Shown in pieces: positions 30,069 to 39,196 of a stretch of 41,910 nucleotides of DNA (position 1 is its first letter; each line of letters starts with the position of its first letter). Origin of the DNA: Caldovatus aquaticus (GTDB lineage Bacteria; Pseudomonadota; Alphaproteobacteria; Acetobacterales; Acetobacteraceae). A program made the translations under genes and the position numbers. The stretch is taken from the NCBI RefSeq assembly GCF_019458025.1, contig NZ_JAHZUY010000032.1, positions 1 to 41,910 on the forward strand, written 5' to 3'. A model generated the notes under the pieces. The model worked only from the letters and a program-made list of their open reading frames with translations. It made no database searches and was not told the origin of the DNA.

Positions 30069-30904
30069 TCCAGCGCGAAGGGATCGCGCGGCGCCGGCGT
30101 CGCCCGCGAATACTCGATGCTGGCGTAGGCGCCGCCCTGGTAGCGCTCGGCGACCGGGTCGCCGAGCCTGCCCTCGACCTCGGCGCGGTAGGCCTCGGCG
30201 CTGTCCCGCGGGCGCCAGCCGATGCGGTCGCGGTGGTCCTCGCCCCAGAAGCTGCGCGGGTTGTCCGAGCAGCCCCAGATCACCGCATGCCCGGTGCGCG
30301 GCGCGGCGACGCAGGCGATCACCAGCCGCACCAGGTCGGGATAGGACAGCCAGGTGGCGAGCATCCGCGCGTCGGTCGGCTTCGGGACGCAGGAGCCGAT
30401 GCGCAGGTTGACGTTCTCGACCCCGTGCTTGTCCCAGTAGAGCCGGCCCATCAGCTCGCCATAGGCCTTGGAGAGCCCGTAATAGCCGTCGGCGCGGAAG
30501 GCGCAGCCGAAGGCGAGCCGCGGCTCGCCCTCCCGCGGGCGCTCGTGGAAGCCGATCGCGTGGTTGGAGGAGGCGAACACGACCCGCGCCCGCTCGCGCC
30601 GCGCCGCCTCGTAGACGTGGTAGAGGCCGCGCAGGTTGGGGCCGAGCACCTCCTCGAAGGGACGCTCCACGCTGACGCCGCCGAAGTGGAGGATGGCGCC
30701 GCAGCCCTCGGCCTGGCGCAGCAGGGCGACGCCGTCGTTGAGGTCGGCGCGGACGAAGGCGGCGCGCGGCGGCAGCGGATCGGGGAAGGGCGCGATGTCG
30801 GTCAGCCGCAGGGTCCAGCCGGCGGCGGCCAGCTCGCGCGCCAGCATGCGGCCGAGCGCGCCGGAGGCGCCGGTGAGCAGGACGGGCTTCGGGGGGATGG
30901 TCAT
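30065..30904 (-). CDS. NAD-dependent epimerase/dehydratase family, uronate dehydrogenase-like
   Basis: The 279-aa extended SDR has the NAD motif TGASGALGRML (11-21), D55-L56 (ADLNDG), FASSNHAIGFH (110-120) and YxxxK as Tyr142-GLS-Lys146. The order HFGGVSVERPFEEVLGPN, SSNHAIGFH, DGYYGLSKAYGE, RIGSCVPKPTDARMLATWLS closely follows uronate dehydrogenase (Udh) of Agrobacterium as I recall it. Udh oxidises galacturonate or glucuronate to the aldarolactone. The coupled aldose epimerase fits, because Udh acts on one anomer. Substrate is inferred. A divergent 59-aa frame lies upstream. Confidence 0.85.
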   Translation of the reverse strand: MTIPPKPVLLTGASGALGRMLARELAAAGWTLRLTDIAPFPDPLPPRAAFVRADLNDGVALLRQAEGCGAILHFGGVSVERPFEEVLGPNLRGLYHVYEAARRERARVVFASSNHAIGFHERPREGEPRLAFGCAFRADGYYGLSKAYGELMGRLYWDKHGVENVNLRIGSCVPKPTDARMLATWLSYPDLVRLVIACVAAPRTGHAVIWGCSDNPRSFWGEDHRDRIGWRPRDSAEAYRAEVEGRLGDPVAERYQGGAYASIEYSRATPAPRDPFALE

Positions 30905-31116
30905 GGCTTTCCTCCGCAGTGCGCCGGACCCAGGGTAGGACAGGAACGGCGGGGCGGGCGACCGGGCCGGCGCCGGTGTCGCGCCGGCGCCCCGCCGCGG
31001 CGGGAGAAGAGCCGCGGCGGGCGTGCGCTCCCGCTCCGCTCCGCCCGCGCACGCAGCCGTGCGTGGAAACCGCGCGCGCGGGGAGGCAATTGCCCGGCAA
31101 CCGGGGAGCACGCGCG

Positions 31117-31296
31117 ATGGCCGGGCACGAGCCGGACGAACAGGAGGGCGAGGCCTTCCTGCTGATCGAGAGCGGGGCGGTGGGCTTTCTGCTCTTTCCC
31201 TTCGCCATGGCGGAGGTCGAGCGCCTGCCGCCCGCCAACGACGCGGCCCCTGCCGCCGCGCCGGACGGCCCGCAGGATCGCCCCTCGCCCGGCTGA
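31117..31296 (+). CDS. Hypothetical 59-aa protein
   Basis: A short frame, MAGHEPDEQEGEAFLLIESG onward, has GGGGAG about 9 bases before the ATG. It contains one hydrophobic stretch (AVGFLLFPFAMAEV, about 21-34) and an Ala/Pro-rich tail. I do not recognise it. Its TGA lies in the arm of an inverted repeat shared with the RraA-like gene, similar to the greB-thiolase junction, which modestly supports it being a true gene. It lies divergent to the Udh-like gene. Confidence 0.45.
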   Translation: MAGHEPDEQEGEAFLLIESGAVGFLLFPFAMAEVERLPPANDAAPAAAPDGPQDRPSPG

Positions 31297-31329
31297 CTCC
31301 CGCCGCGGCGAGGCGGCGCGGGATCAGCC
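31291..31329. terminator. Imperfect inverted repeat spanning two convergent stops
   Basis: GGCTGACTCCCGC (31291-31303) pairs with GCGGGATCAGCC (31318-31329) with one bulged base. The TGA of the 59-aa frame and the stop (TCA) of the second RraA-like gene lie in opposite arms. Confidence 0.5.
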
Positions 31330-32031
31330 GCGCCGCGTCTCCGCCTCGTAGCGGGCGCGGGTCTCGGCGCTGGGGGGGTAGAGGCCCGGCAGGGACGCCC
31401 CCTTCTCGACCTCGCGCATGATCCAGGCCTCCAGCCGCTCCTGCTCGACCGCCGCCTCCGCGACCGCGGCGACGAGGGCGGCGGGGATCACCACGGCGCC
31501 GTCCGCGTCCGCCACGATGACGTCCCCGGGGACGACGGTGACGCCGCCGCAGCCGATCGTCTCCTGCCAGCCGACGAAGTTGAGGCTCGCCACCGAGGCC
31601 GGGGCGACATGGCCGCGGCAGAACACCGGCAGGCCGGTGCCGATCACGCCGGGCCCGTCGCGCACCATGCCGTCGGTGACGAGGCCGGCGACGCCGCGCT
31701 TCGCCATGCGGGCGCAGAGGATGTCGCCGAAGATGCCGGCGTCGGTCACGCCCATCGCGTCGGCGACGGCGACGCAGCCCTCCGGCATGGCCTCGATGGC
31801 GGCGCGGGTGGAGCGCGGGGAGGACCAGGATTCGGGGGTGGAGAGATCCTCGCGCGCCGGGGTGAAGCGCAGGGTGAAGGCGGGTCCGACCACGCGGCGG
31901 GCGTCGCCCGGGACGAGCGGCCGCGCCCCGCGGATGTAGCAGGAGCGCACACCCTTCTTGAGCAGCACGGTGGTCAGGGTGGCGGTGGTGACGCCGGCGA
32001 GGGCGTCGCGCAGCGCGGGGGTGAGGGTCAT
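31324..32031 (-). CDS. RraA family protein (copy 2)
   Basis: The 235-aa protein is clearly RraA-like: GDILCARMAKRGVAGLVTDGMVRD with Arg124 and Asp125, then VTVVPGDVIVADADGAVVIP. N-terminal residues TTATLTTVLLKKGVRSCYIR and PLVPGDARRVVGPAFTLRF place it in the branch often annotated 'ribonuclease activity regulator RraA' and found beside sugar-acid catabolic genes. It is only distantly similar to copy 1. The ATG at 32031 has GAGGAGAA upstream. It sits near the Udh-like gene on the same strand, but the 59-aa frame lies between them. Aldolase or decarboxylase activity is more likely than RNase E regulation. Confidence 0.85.
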   Translation of the reverse strand: MTLTPALRDALAGVTTATLTTVLLKKGVRSCYIRGARPLVPGDARRVVGPAFTLRFTPAREDLSTPESWSSPRSTRAAIEAMPEGCVAVADAMGVTDAGIFGDILCARMAKRGVAGLVTDGMVRDGPGVIGTGLPVFCRGHVAPASVASLNFVGWQETIGCGGVTVVPGDVIVADADGAVVIPAALVAAVAEAAVEQERLEAWIMREVEKGASLPGLYPPSAETRARYEAETRRG

Positions 32032-32159
32032 GGCGGGCGGTTCTCCTCGAGCGGTTGCCCGCGCGAGGGATGGCAAGGGGCGGCGGCCGCGGCAAGACGC
32101 CGCCGGGCGCGCCGCGGCAGCCGCGCCCGTTCCGCGTGCGCCGCGCGCCCGCGCTGCCC

Positions 32160-32396
32160 TCACACCCGCAGGTCGAGCAGCGACCCGCGCGGCGGCGGGC
32201 GGGCGGGCGGCTGCGGCGGCACCGTCTCCAGCACCCGTTGCGGCGGCGCGGAGGCGAGCGCCGGCCCGCCCGGGGCCTCGCGCGGCCCCATCCCGGCCGC
32301 CGCCCCGGCGCCGCGTGCCGGCTGCAGCCCCGCCGTGCGCGTGACCTCCGCGGTGAAGGCGGCGAGCGAGTTCAGGCTGATCATGCGCAGGATCAT
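32160..32396 (-). CDS. Hypothetical 78-aa protein
   Basis: The frame reads MILRMISLNSLAAFTAEVTR, then a Gly/Ala/Pro-rich middle, and ends PPRGSLLDLRV. The N-terminal MI-x-RMISLNSL segment and the C-terminal RGSLLDL look non-random, and similar small proteins occur, as far as I remember, in Acetobacteraceae. Function is unknown. The start could also be the internal ATG at 32384; no clear ribosome site precedes either. It lies between rraA copy 2 and pgk on the same strand. Confidence 0.5.
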   Translation of the reverse strand: MILRMISLNSLAAFTAEVTRTAGLQPARGAGAAAGMGPREAPGGPALASAPPQRVLETVPPQPPARPPPRGSLLDLRV

Positions 32397-32592
32397 CAGC
32401 CCGAGGGATGAAGGAAGGGTTGAGGCGCCGCCGCTCCGCCGGCGGCCCGCGCCCGGGCGCGCCCGCCCCCGCAGGAGGGGAGGAACGACGCGGCGGCGCG
32501 GCCCGGCGATGCGCATGACCGGGCCAGCATCGCCGGGCCGCCCGTTAACCTTCCAGCAACCTCCGGCTGTGCCGCCGGCGCCGCCGGACGCC

Positions 32593-33804
32593 TCAGCCCG
32601 GCGCGGCCGCGGCCTCCAGCGCCGCCACCCCCGGCAGGGTCTTGCCCTCGAGCCATTCGAGGAACGCCCCGCCGGCGGTGGAGACGTAGCTCAGCCGCTC
32701 CAGCACCCCGGCATGGCGCAGCGCCGCCACCGTGTCGCCGCCGCCGGCGATGGACTTCAGCGCCCCGGCCTGCGTCAGCGCCGCCACCACCTCCGCCACC
32801 GCCACCGTCGCGGCGTCGAAGGGCGGCGTCTCGAAGGCGCCGAGCGGGCCGTTCCAGACCAGCGTCGAGGCCCGGCGCAGCCGCGCCTCGATCGCCGCCA
32901 CCGTCTCCGGCCCGAGATCGAGCGCCATCATGTCCGCCGGGATCGCGTCCGCCGGCACGGTGCGGGTCGGCGCATCCGGCCGCAGCTCGGGCGCGACGAC
33001 GAGGTCGAGCGGCAGCACCACCTCGCAGTTGGCGGCGCGCGCCTCCTCCAGGATGCGGCGCGCGGTGCCGTGCATCTCCGCCTCCTGGAGCGAGCGGCCC
33101 ACCGGCCTGCCCTGCGCGGCGAGGAAGGTGTTGGCCATCGCGCCGCCGATCACCAGCACCTCCACCCTGCGCGAGAGGTTGCCGAGCAGATCGAGCTTGG
33201 TCGAGACCTTGGCGCCGCCGACGATCGCCACCACCGGCCGCGCCGGGTTGCCGAGCGCGGCGTCCAGCGCCTCGAGCTCCGCCTGCATCAGCCGCCCCGC
33301 ATAGGCGGGCAGCAGCCGCGCCACGCCCTCGGTGCTGGCGTGCGCGCGGTGGGCGGCGGAGAAGGCGTCGTTCACGTAGACATCGGCGAGCCGGGCGAGC
33401 GCCTTCGCCATCTCCGGGTCGTTCTTCTCCTCCCCGGGATGGAAGCGCGTGTTCTCGAGCAGCAGCACCTCGCCGTCCTTGAGCGCCGCGACGGCGGCCT
33501 CGGCCACCGGCCCGATGCAGTCCTCGGCGAAGGCGACCGGGCGGTGCAGCGCGGCGGCGAGCGCCTCGGCCAGCGGCCGGAGCGACATCTCCGGCACGCG
33601 CCGCCCCTTGGGGCGGTCGAAGTGGCTGATCACGATCACCCGCGCTCCCTTGTCGGCGAGCTCGCGGATGGTGGGGGTCAGGCGCTCGATCCGCGTGCGG
33701 TCGGTGATGGCGCCGTCCTTGACCGGCACGTTGAGGTCGGCGCGCAGCAGCACCCGCTTGCCGCGCGGATCGCCGAGGTCGTCGAGCGTGCGGAAGCGGG
33801 CCAT
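32593..33804 (-). CDS. pgk: Phosphoglycerate kinase
   Basis: The 403-aa enzyme begins [20 protein letters not shown] with the family motif [15 protein letters not shown], and holds [12 protein letters not shown], the hinge region with [16 protein letters not shown] and the C-terminal nucleotide loop GGGDTVAAL. It interconverts 1,3-bisphosphoglycerate and 3-phosphoglycerate with ADP/ATP. It is the last gene of tkt-gap-pgk on the minus strand, 25 bp after gap. Length and motifs are normal. Confidence 0.97.
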   Translation of the reverse strand: MARFRTLDDLGDPRGKRVLLRADLNVPVKDGAITDRTRIERLTPTIRELADKGARVIVISHFDRPKGRRVPEMSLRPLAEALAAALHRPVAFAEDCIGPVAEAAVAALKDGEVLLLENTRFHPGEEKNDPEMAKALARLADVYVNDAFSAAHRAHASTEGVARLLPAYAGRLMQAELEALDAALGNPARPVVAIVGGAKVSTKLDLLGNLSRRVEVLVIGGAMANTFLAAQGRPVGRSLQEAEMHGTARRILEEARAANCEVVLPLDLVVAPELRPDAPTRTVPADAIPADMMALDLGPETVAAIEARLRRASTLVWNGPLGAFETPPFDAATVAVAEVVAALTQAGALKSIAGGGDTVAALRHAGVLERLSYVSTAGGAFLEWLEGKTLPGVAALEAAAAPG

Positions 33805-33829
33805 GCCCGTCGCTCCTCCCCGCCCGCCG

Positions 33830-34852
33830 TCAGCCGAGCCGCCCGAGCAGCGCGGCGGTGTCCGACATCCGGTTGGAGAAGCCCCATTCGTTGTCGTACC
33901 AGCCCATGACGCGGATCATCCCGCCGCCGTCCACGCTCTGCGTCTGGGTGGCGTCGAAGGTGCAGCTGTAGGGCGTGTGGTTGAAGTCCACCGAGACCAG
34001 CGGCTCGGTGTTGTAGGCGAGGATGCCCTTGAGCACGCCCTCCGCGGCCTCCTTCATCGCCGCGTTCACCTGCTCCTTCGTCACCCCCTCGGTCCGCAGG
34101 TTCACGTCGAGCGAGACGAGCGAGACGTTCGGCGTCGGGATGCGGATCGCGGTGCCGTCGAGCTTGCCCTTGAGCTCCGGCAGCACGAGCCCGACCGCGC
34201 GCGCCGCGCCGGTCGTGGTCGGGATCGCCGAGAGGGCGGCGGCGCGCGCCCGGTGCAGGTCCTTGTGCAGCGTGTCCACCGTGTTCTGGTCGCCGGTGTA
34301 GGCGTGCACCGTCACCATGTAGCCGCGCAGGATGCCGAAGCGCTCGTGCAGCACCTTGGCCATCGGCGCGAGGCAGTTGGTGGTGCAGGAGGCGTTGGAG
34401 ACGACCGTCATCTCCTTCGTCAGCACCTGGTGGTTGACGCCGTAGACGACGGTCGCGTCCACCCCGTCGGCGGGGGCGGAGATCAGCACCTTGCGCGCGC
34501 CGGCGGCGAGCAGGGCGGAGGCCTTCTCCTTCGAGGTGAAGAGGCCGGTGCACTCCATCGCCACGTCCACGCCCTGGAGCGGCAGCTTCGCCGGGTCGCG
34601 CTCCGCCGTGACGCGGATCGGGCCCCAGGTGCGGCCGCCCGCGCGGATGGTGATGCTGTCGCCCGCGACCGTCACCTCGCCCGGGAAGCGGCCGTGGACG
34701 CTGTCGTAGCGGAACAGGTGCGCGTTCGCCTCGACCGAGCCGAGGTCGTTGATGGCGACGAACTCGAGGTCGTCGCGCCCGCTCTCGACGGCGGCGCGCA
34801 GCACCAGGCGCCCGATGCGCCCGAACCCGTTGATCGCGACCTTCACGGCCAT
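33830..34852 (-). CDS. gap: Type I glyceraldehyde-3-phosphate dehydrogenase
   Basis: The 340-aa enzyme has the Rossmann start [18 protein letters not shown], Asp36 in AINDLG and the catalytic Cys156 in [15 protein letters not shown], with the [20 protein letters not shown] ending. Asp at position 36 favours NAD, though the NADP preference of some CBB-type enzymes cannot be excluded. Middle gene of the tkt-gap-pgk operon, 25 bp after tkt and 25 bp before pgk. ATG 34852 has an AGGAG-like site. Confidence 0.96.
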   Translation of the reverse strand: MAVKVAINGFGRIGRLVLRAAVESGRDDLEFVAINDLGSVEANAHLFRYDSVHGRFPGEVTVAGDSITIRAGGRTWGPIRVTAERDPAKLPLQGVDVAMECTGLFTSKEKASALLAAGARKVLISAPADGVDATVVYGVNHQVLTKEMTVVSNASCTTNCLAPMAKVLHERFGILRGYMVTVHAYTGDQNTVDTLHKDLHRARAAALSAIPTTTGAARAVGLVLPELKGKLDGTAIRIPTPNVSLVSLDVNLRTEGVTKEQVNAAMKEAAEGVLKGILAYNTEPLVSVDFNHTPYSCTFDATQTQSVDGGGMIRVMGWYDNEWGFSNRMSDTAALLGRLG

Positions 34853-34877
34853 GGCTGTGCTTCTCCTTCCCGTTCGT

Positions 34878-36938
34878 TCAGGCGTCCAGGCGGCGCTTGA
34901 CGGCCGCGACGACCGCCTCGGCGGTGATGCCGAAGTGGCGGAACAGGTCCTCGGCCGGCGCCGAGGCGCCGAAGCCGGTCATGCCGATGAACACGCCCTC
35001 GGGCCCGAGCCAGCGCTCCCAGCCGAAGCGGACCGCCGCCTCCACCCCCACCCGCAACGCGCGGCCGAGCACCTGGTCGCGGTAGCCCTCGTCCTGGGCG
35101 GCGAAGATCTCCCAGCAGGGGAGCGAGACCACCGCGGTGGGGATGCCCTCGGCCTCCAGCGCCGCGCGCGCCGCGAGCGCGAGGTGCACCTCGCTGCCGG
35201 TGGCGATCAGGGTGGCGCGGCGCGCGCCGCTCGCCTCCGCCAGCACGTAGCCGCCGCGGGCGCAGCGGTTCTCGCCCGCCTCGCCGCGCACCGCCGGGAC
35301 GCTCTGCCGCGTCAGCGCCAGCACCGAGGGCCCGTCGGTGCGGCGCAGCGCGAGCTCCCAGCACTCCGCGGTCTCGATCGCGTCGGCGGGGCGGAAGACG
35401 AACAGATTCGGCATGGCGCGCAGCGAGGCCAGGTGCTCGACCGGCTGATGCGTCGGCCCGTCCTCGCCGAGGCCGATGGAATCGTGCGTGAGGACGTGGA
35501 TCACCCGCTGGCGCATCAGCGCGGCGAGCCGGATCGCGGGACGCATGTAGTCGGAGAAGACGAGGAAGGTGCCCCCGTAGGGGATCACGCCCCCGTGCAG
35601 CGCCATCCCGTTCATCGCCGCCGCCATGCCGTGCTCGCGCACCCCCCAGTGGACGTAGCGCCCGGCGTAGTTGCCCGGCGCGACCGCGGCCATGCCCTTC
35701 GCCAGCGTCCCGACCGAGCCGGTGAGGTCGGCCGAGCCGCCGACGAGCTCCGGCACCGCCGGCACCAGCGCCTCCAGCGCCCGCTGCGAGGCGACGCGGG
35801 TGGCGAGCTTCGGCTTCTCCTCGGCGAGCCGCGCGCGCAGCGCCGCGAGCGGCTCGTGCCAGCCCTCCGGCAGGCGCCCGGCGAGGGCGCGCTCGAATTC
35901 GTCCTTCTGCGGGTGCTTCGCGAGCCGCTTCAGCCACGACCGCCGCGCCCCCGCGCCGCGCCGGCCGGCGGCCTCCCAGCGCGCCTTGAGGTCCTCGGGC
36001 ACGACGAAGGGCGGGTGCTGCCAGCCGAGCGCCCGCTTCGCCGCCGCCGCCTCCTCGGCCCCGAGCGGGGAGCCGTGGGTCGCGGCGGTGCCCGCCTTGG
36101 TCGGCGCGCCGAAGCCGATGATGGTGCGGCAGGCGATCAGGGTCGGCTTGCGGTTGCGCACTGCCCAGGAAAGCGCCGCCGCCACCTCGGCGTGGTCGTG
36201 CCCGTCCACCCGCCGCACCGCCCAGCCGGAGGCGGCGAAGCGCCGGAGCTGGTCGTCGGAGACCGCGAGTTGCGTGCTGCCGTCGATGGAGATCGCGTTG
36301 TCGTCGAACAGCACCGTGAGCTTGTTCAGCTTCAGGTGGCCGGCGAGCGAGATCGCCTCGTGGCTGATGCCCTCCATCAGGTCGCCGTCGGAGGCGATCA
36401 CCCAGGTGCGGTGATCCACCAGCGAGCGCCCGAAGCGCGCGGCGAGCATCCGCTCGGCGAGCGCCATGCCAACCGCGGTGGCGAGGCCCTGGCCGAGCGG
36501 GCCGGTGGTGGTCTCGATCGCCGGATGCTCGCCGTATTCCGGATGCCCGGCGCACGGGGAGTGGAGCTGGCGGAAGCGGCGCAGCTCCTCGATCCCCATC
36601 CCGGCATGGCCGGTGAGGTGGAGCAGGGCGTAGAGCAGCATCGAGCCGTGGCCGGCGCTGAGCACGAAGCGGTCGCGGTCGGGCCAGCGCGGATCGGCGG
36701 CGTCGTACTTGAGGAAGCGCGTGAACAGCACCGTCGCCACGTCGGCCATGCCCATCGGCATGCCGGGATGGCCGGACTTCGCCGCCTCCACCGCGTCGAT
36801 CGCGAGTGCGCGGATCGCATCCGCCATGCGCCGCTCCTCCGTGACGGGGCGGGCGAGGATCGCCGCCTGGGCGGCGAGCGCCGGGCTGGCGGGGGGCGCG
36901 TCGGGGGCGGCAACGGCGGCGGCGGCAGGGCTGGCCAA
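34878..36938 (-). CDS. tkt: Transketolase, probable TTG start
   Basis: The ThDP enzyme shows [55 protein letters not shown], the GDGDLMEG-type motif [14 protein letters not shown] and the C-terminal [16 protein letters not shown] and [19 protein letters not shown]. It transfers two-carbon units in the pentose phosphate or Calvin pathway. The frame opens at TTG 36938 behind GAGGG (8-base spacing). An internal ATG at 36827 has a better ribosome site, GGAGGAG, giving 649 aa instead of 686. The Ala-rich extra N terminus and the candidate promoter just upstream favour TTG, but this is unsure. First gene of tkt-gap-pgk. Confidence 0.93.
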   Translation of the reverse strand: MASPAAAAVAAPDAPPASPALAAQAAILARPVTEERRMADAIRALAIDAVEAAKSGHPGMPMGMADVATVLFTRFLKYDAADPRWPDRDRFVLSAGHGSMLLYALLHLTGHAGMGIEELRRFRQLHSPCAGHPEYGEHPAIETTTGPLGQGLATAVGMALAERMLAARFGRSLVDHRTWVIASDGDLMEGISHEAISLAGHLKLNKLTVLFDDNAISIDGSTQLAVSDDQLRRFAASGWAVRRVDGHDHAEVAAALSWAVRNRKPTLIACRTIIGFGAPTKAGTAATHGSPLGAEEAAAAKRALGWQHPPFVVPEDLKARWEAAGRRGAGARRSWLKRLAKHPQKDEFERALAGRLPEGWHEPLAALRARLAEEKPKLATRVASQRALEALVPAVPELVGGSADLTGSVGTLAKGMAAVAPGNYAGRYVHWGVREHGMAAAMNGMALHGGVIPYGGTFLVFSDYMRPAIRLAALMRQRVIHVLTHDSIGLGEDGPTHQPVEHLASLRAMPNLFVFRPADAIETAECWELALRRTDGPSVLALTRQSVPAVRGEAGENRCARGGYVLAEASGARRATLIATGSEVHLALAARAALEAEGIPTAVVSLPCWEIFAAQDEGYRDQVLGRALRVGVEAAVRFGWERWLGPEGVFIGMTGFGASAPAEDLFRHFGITAEAVVAAVKRRLDA

Positions 36939-36977
36939 GGTCGGAACCCTCGGGCGGGACGGCGGGAAGGCGGGCCC

Positions 36978-37006
36978 CTATTAGGGACGCCGCCCCGCAG
37001 GGGCAA
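36978..37006 (-). promoter_or_regulatory. Candidate sigma-70 promoter for tkt-gap-pgk
   Basis: On the minus strand TTGCCC (37006-37001) is followed by a 17-base spacer and TAATAG (36983-36978), the latter inside a CCCTATTAGGG dyad. The start would fall about 30 bases before TTG 36938. The match to consensus is partial, but it is the only A/T-rich spot in this interval. Confidence 0.4.
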
Positions 37007-37050
37007 CCGGGGCGGGCCGCGGCGCCGGCCGGCGGTCCGCGCGGGCGGTC

Positions 37051-37091
37051 CACGCTCCCGGCCGGTTCCGGCCATCCGCGATCTGCTCTAG
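37051..37091 (+). repeat. Dispersed CTAG-ended repeat, copy R3
   Basis: This 41-base copy starts CACGCTCCCGGCCGG and ends CGCGATCTGCTCTAG. It lies 9 bases before the ATG of the VIT-like gene rather than at a gene end, unlike R1 and R2, but in the same plus orientation. It matches R1 at 36 of 41 positions. Confidence 0.75.
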
Positions 37092-37100
37092 GGTCGCGCC

Positions 37101-37868
37101 ATGGTCGCGCCGCCCGAATCCGCCGCCGAGACGCCAGCCGCCGCCGCGCACGACGGCCTGCCGCCGATGCCCGGCGGGCCGCCGCACGAGGAATCCCACT
37201 TCACCGCCAGCGAGACCGTGCGCGACCTGGTCATCGGCACCGCCGACGGCCTGACCGTGCCCTTCGCGCTCGCCGCCGGCCTCTCCGGCGCGGTGGCGGC
37301 CAATCCGCTGATCGTCACCGCGGGCCTCGCCGAGATCGCCGCGGGGTGCATCGCGATGGGCCTCGGCGGCTACCTCGCCGCGCGCACCGACGCCGACCAC
37401 TACACGAGCGAGCGGCGGCGCGAGGAGGAGGAGACGCGCCGCTACCCGGAGCGCGAGAAGTGGGAGGTCGCGGCGATCCTCCACCGCTACGGCCTGAAGG
37501 GCGAGGCGCTGCGCCAGGCGGTGGAGGCGATCGCCGCCGACCGGCGGCGCTGGGTGGACTTCATGATGCGCTTCGAGCTGGAGCTGAGCGAGCCCGAGCC
37601 GGGCCGCGCGGCGCGCTCGGCGGCGGCGATCGGCGGCGCCTACGTGGTGGGCGGCCTGATCCCGCTCGCGCCCTACATGCTGCTCGCGGAGACGCGGCCG
37701 GCGCTGCTCGTCTCCTGCGCCGTCACCGGCGTGGCGCTGCTCGGCTTCGGCTGGCTGAAGGCGAAGGCGACGGGCCTGCCGCCGCTGCGCGGCGCGGTGC
37801 AGACGCTGCTGATCGGCGCCGCCGCGGCGGCGGCGGCCTACCTGGTGGCGAGCTGGGTCGGCGGGTAG
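37101..37868 (+). CDS. VIT1/CCC1-family membrane protein
   Basis: The 255-aa protein carries the signature VRDLVIGTADGLTVPFALAAGLSGA (about 40-65) of the vacuolar iron transporter/CCC1 family, followed by EIAAGCIAMGLGGYLA and a cytosolic helix-rich segment with the charged stretch SERRREEEETRRYPEREKWE. Hydrophobic segments near 45-65, 70-95, 170-195, 200-220 and 230-253 give about five membrane spans. Family members export Fe2+/Mn2+ from the cytosol; the substrate here is not shown. It ends 3 bp before the convergent ftsY stop. Confidence 0.88.
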   Translation: MVAPPESAAETPAAAAHDGLPPMPGGPPHEESHFTASETVRDLVIGTADGLTVPFALAAGLSGAVAANPLIVTAGLAEIAAGCIAMGLGGYLAARTDADHYTSERRREEEETRRYPEREKWEVAAILHRYGLKGEALRQAVEAIAADRRRWVDFMMRFELELSEPEPGRAARSAAAIGGAYVVGGLIPLAPYMLLAETRPALLVSCAVTGVALLGFGWLKAKATGLPPLRGAVQTLLIGAAAAAAAYLVASWVGG

Positions 37869-37871
37869 CGC

Positions 37872-39131
37872 TCAGTCGAGCCCCACCAGCCCGCGCGCGA
37901 AGTCCCGCGCCGCGAAGGGCCGGAGGTCGGAGGCCTTCTCGCCCACGCCGACGAAGTGCACCGGCAGGCCGAACTCCTGCGCCAGCGCCACCACCACGCC
38001 GCCCTTCGCGCTGCCGTCGAGCTTGGTCACGGCGAGCCCGGTCACGTCCACCATCTCCTTGAACACCTTGCACTGCTGGATGGCGTTCTGCCCGGTGGTG
38101 GCGTCGAGCGTCAGCAGCACCGAATGCGGCGCCTCGGGGTCGAGGCGCTTCAGCACGCGCACGATCTTGCGCAGCTCCTCCATCAGCGCCGCCTTGTTGT
38201 GCAGCCGCCCGGCGGTGTCCACGAGCAGCACCTCGATCCCCGCCTCCTTTGCCGCCTTCAGCGCGTCGAAGGCGAGGCCGGCGGCGTCCGCCCCCGGCTT
38301 CGCCGGCGCATAGACCGGGCAGCCCACGCGCTCGCCCCAGATCTGCAGCTGCTCGACCGCCGCGGCGCGGAAGGTGTCGCCGGCGACGAAGGCGACCGAG
38401 AGCCCCTGCTCGCGGTACTGCTGGCCGAGCTTGGCGATGGTGGTGGTCTTGCCGGTGCCGTTGACGCCGACCACCAGCACCACGTGCGGCCGGCGGCGGG
38501 GCTCGATCGGCATCGGCCGCGCCACCGGGGCGAGGATCGCGGCGATCTCCTCGGCGAGCGCCGCCTTCACCTCCTCCTCCGTCACCTCCCGCCCGAAGCG
38601 GGTGCGGCGGAAGCCCTCGACGATGCGGCGCGCGGCCGCGACCCCGAGATCGGCGGCGATCAGCGTCTCCTCGAGCTCCTCCAGCGCCTCGTCGTCGAGC
38701 CGGCGCTTGCGGAAGAGGGCGGTGAGGCCCTCGCCGAGCCGCGCGGTCGAGCGCGCGAGCCCGGCCTTGAGGCGGGCGAGCCAGCCGCCGCGCGGCGCCT
38801 CGGCCGGCGCGTCCGGCTCGGCGCGGGCCGACGCCTCGCGCGGCACCGCGGCGTCCTCCGGCAAGGGCAGGGTCTCGGCCGCCGGGAGCGGCGGGGGCGG
38901 CGCCGGGCGGGCGGCGGGCGGCGTCGTGAAGGGCGGCTCGACCGAGGGGATCAGCGGCGGGACGGGATAGGCCTGCTGCGCCGCCGGCTGCGGCGGCCGG
39001 GGCGGGCCTTCCGGCGGCGCCGGCTCCGGCGGCCGCCCCGGCGGCGTCACCGGAGGCGGCGGCTCCACAGGCGCGGCCCGGTCCGCGCCGCGGCCGCCCC
39101 GCAGCCGGTCAATCCAGCCCTTCAGTGCCAT
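37872..39131 (-). CDS. ftsY: Signal recognition particle receptor FtsY
   Basis: The 419-aa GTPase has an N domain (about 120-205) and a G domain with G1 VVGVNGTGKTTTIAKL (Gly222-), AGDTFRAAAVEQL, DTAGRLHNKAALMEEL and TKLDGSAKGGVV. It docks the ribosome-SRP complex at the membrane. The N-terminal ~115 residues are unusual: proline-rich (about 21-90) with few acidic residues, where E. coli has an acidic A domain; short A domains are common in alphaproteobacteria. It follows mtaB by 65 bp in dapF-mtaB-ftsY. Confidence 0.95.
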   Translation of the reverse strand: MALKGWIDRLRGGRGADRAAPVEPPPPVTPPGRPPEPAPPEGPPRPPQPAAQQAYPVPPLIPSVEPPFTTPPAARPAPPPPLPAAETLPLPEDAAVPREASARAEPDAPAEAPRGGWLARLKAGLARSTARLGEGLTALFRKRRLDDEALEELEETLIAADLGVAAARRIVEGFRRTRFGREVTEEEVKAALAEEIAAILAPVARPMPIEPRRRPHVVLVVGVNGTGKTTTIAKLGQQYREQGLSVAFVAGDTFRAAAVEQLQIWGERVGCPVYAPAKPGADAAGLAFDALKAAKEAGIEVLLVDTAGRLHNKAALMEELRKIVRVLKRLDPEAPHSVLLTLDATTGQNAIQQCKVFKEMVDVTGLAVTKLDGSAKGGVVVALAQEFGLPVHFVGVGEKASDLRPFAARDFARGLVGLD

Positions 39132-39196
39132 GCCAAGCCACCTCTTCCGCTGCGCGCACCGTGCCGGCGGCTCCCTCGCCGCGCCCCGTCGCCGTC

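Noticed and set aside
29205-31238. Single long frame suggesting a fusion ahead of the epimerase
   Set aside because: Upstream of ATG 30068 this frame is the wrong frame of the Udh-like gene; the two genes simply overlap by 4 bp.
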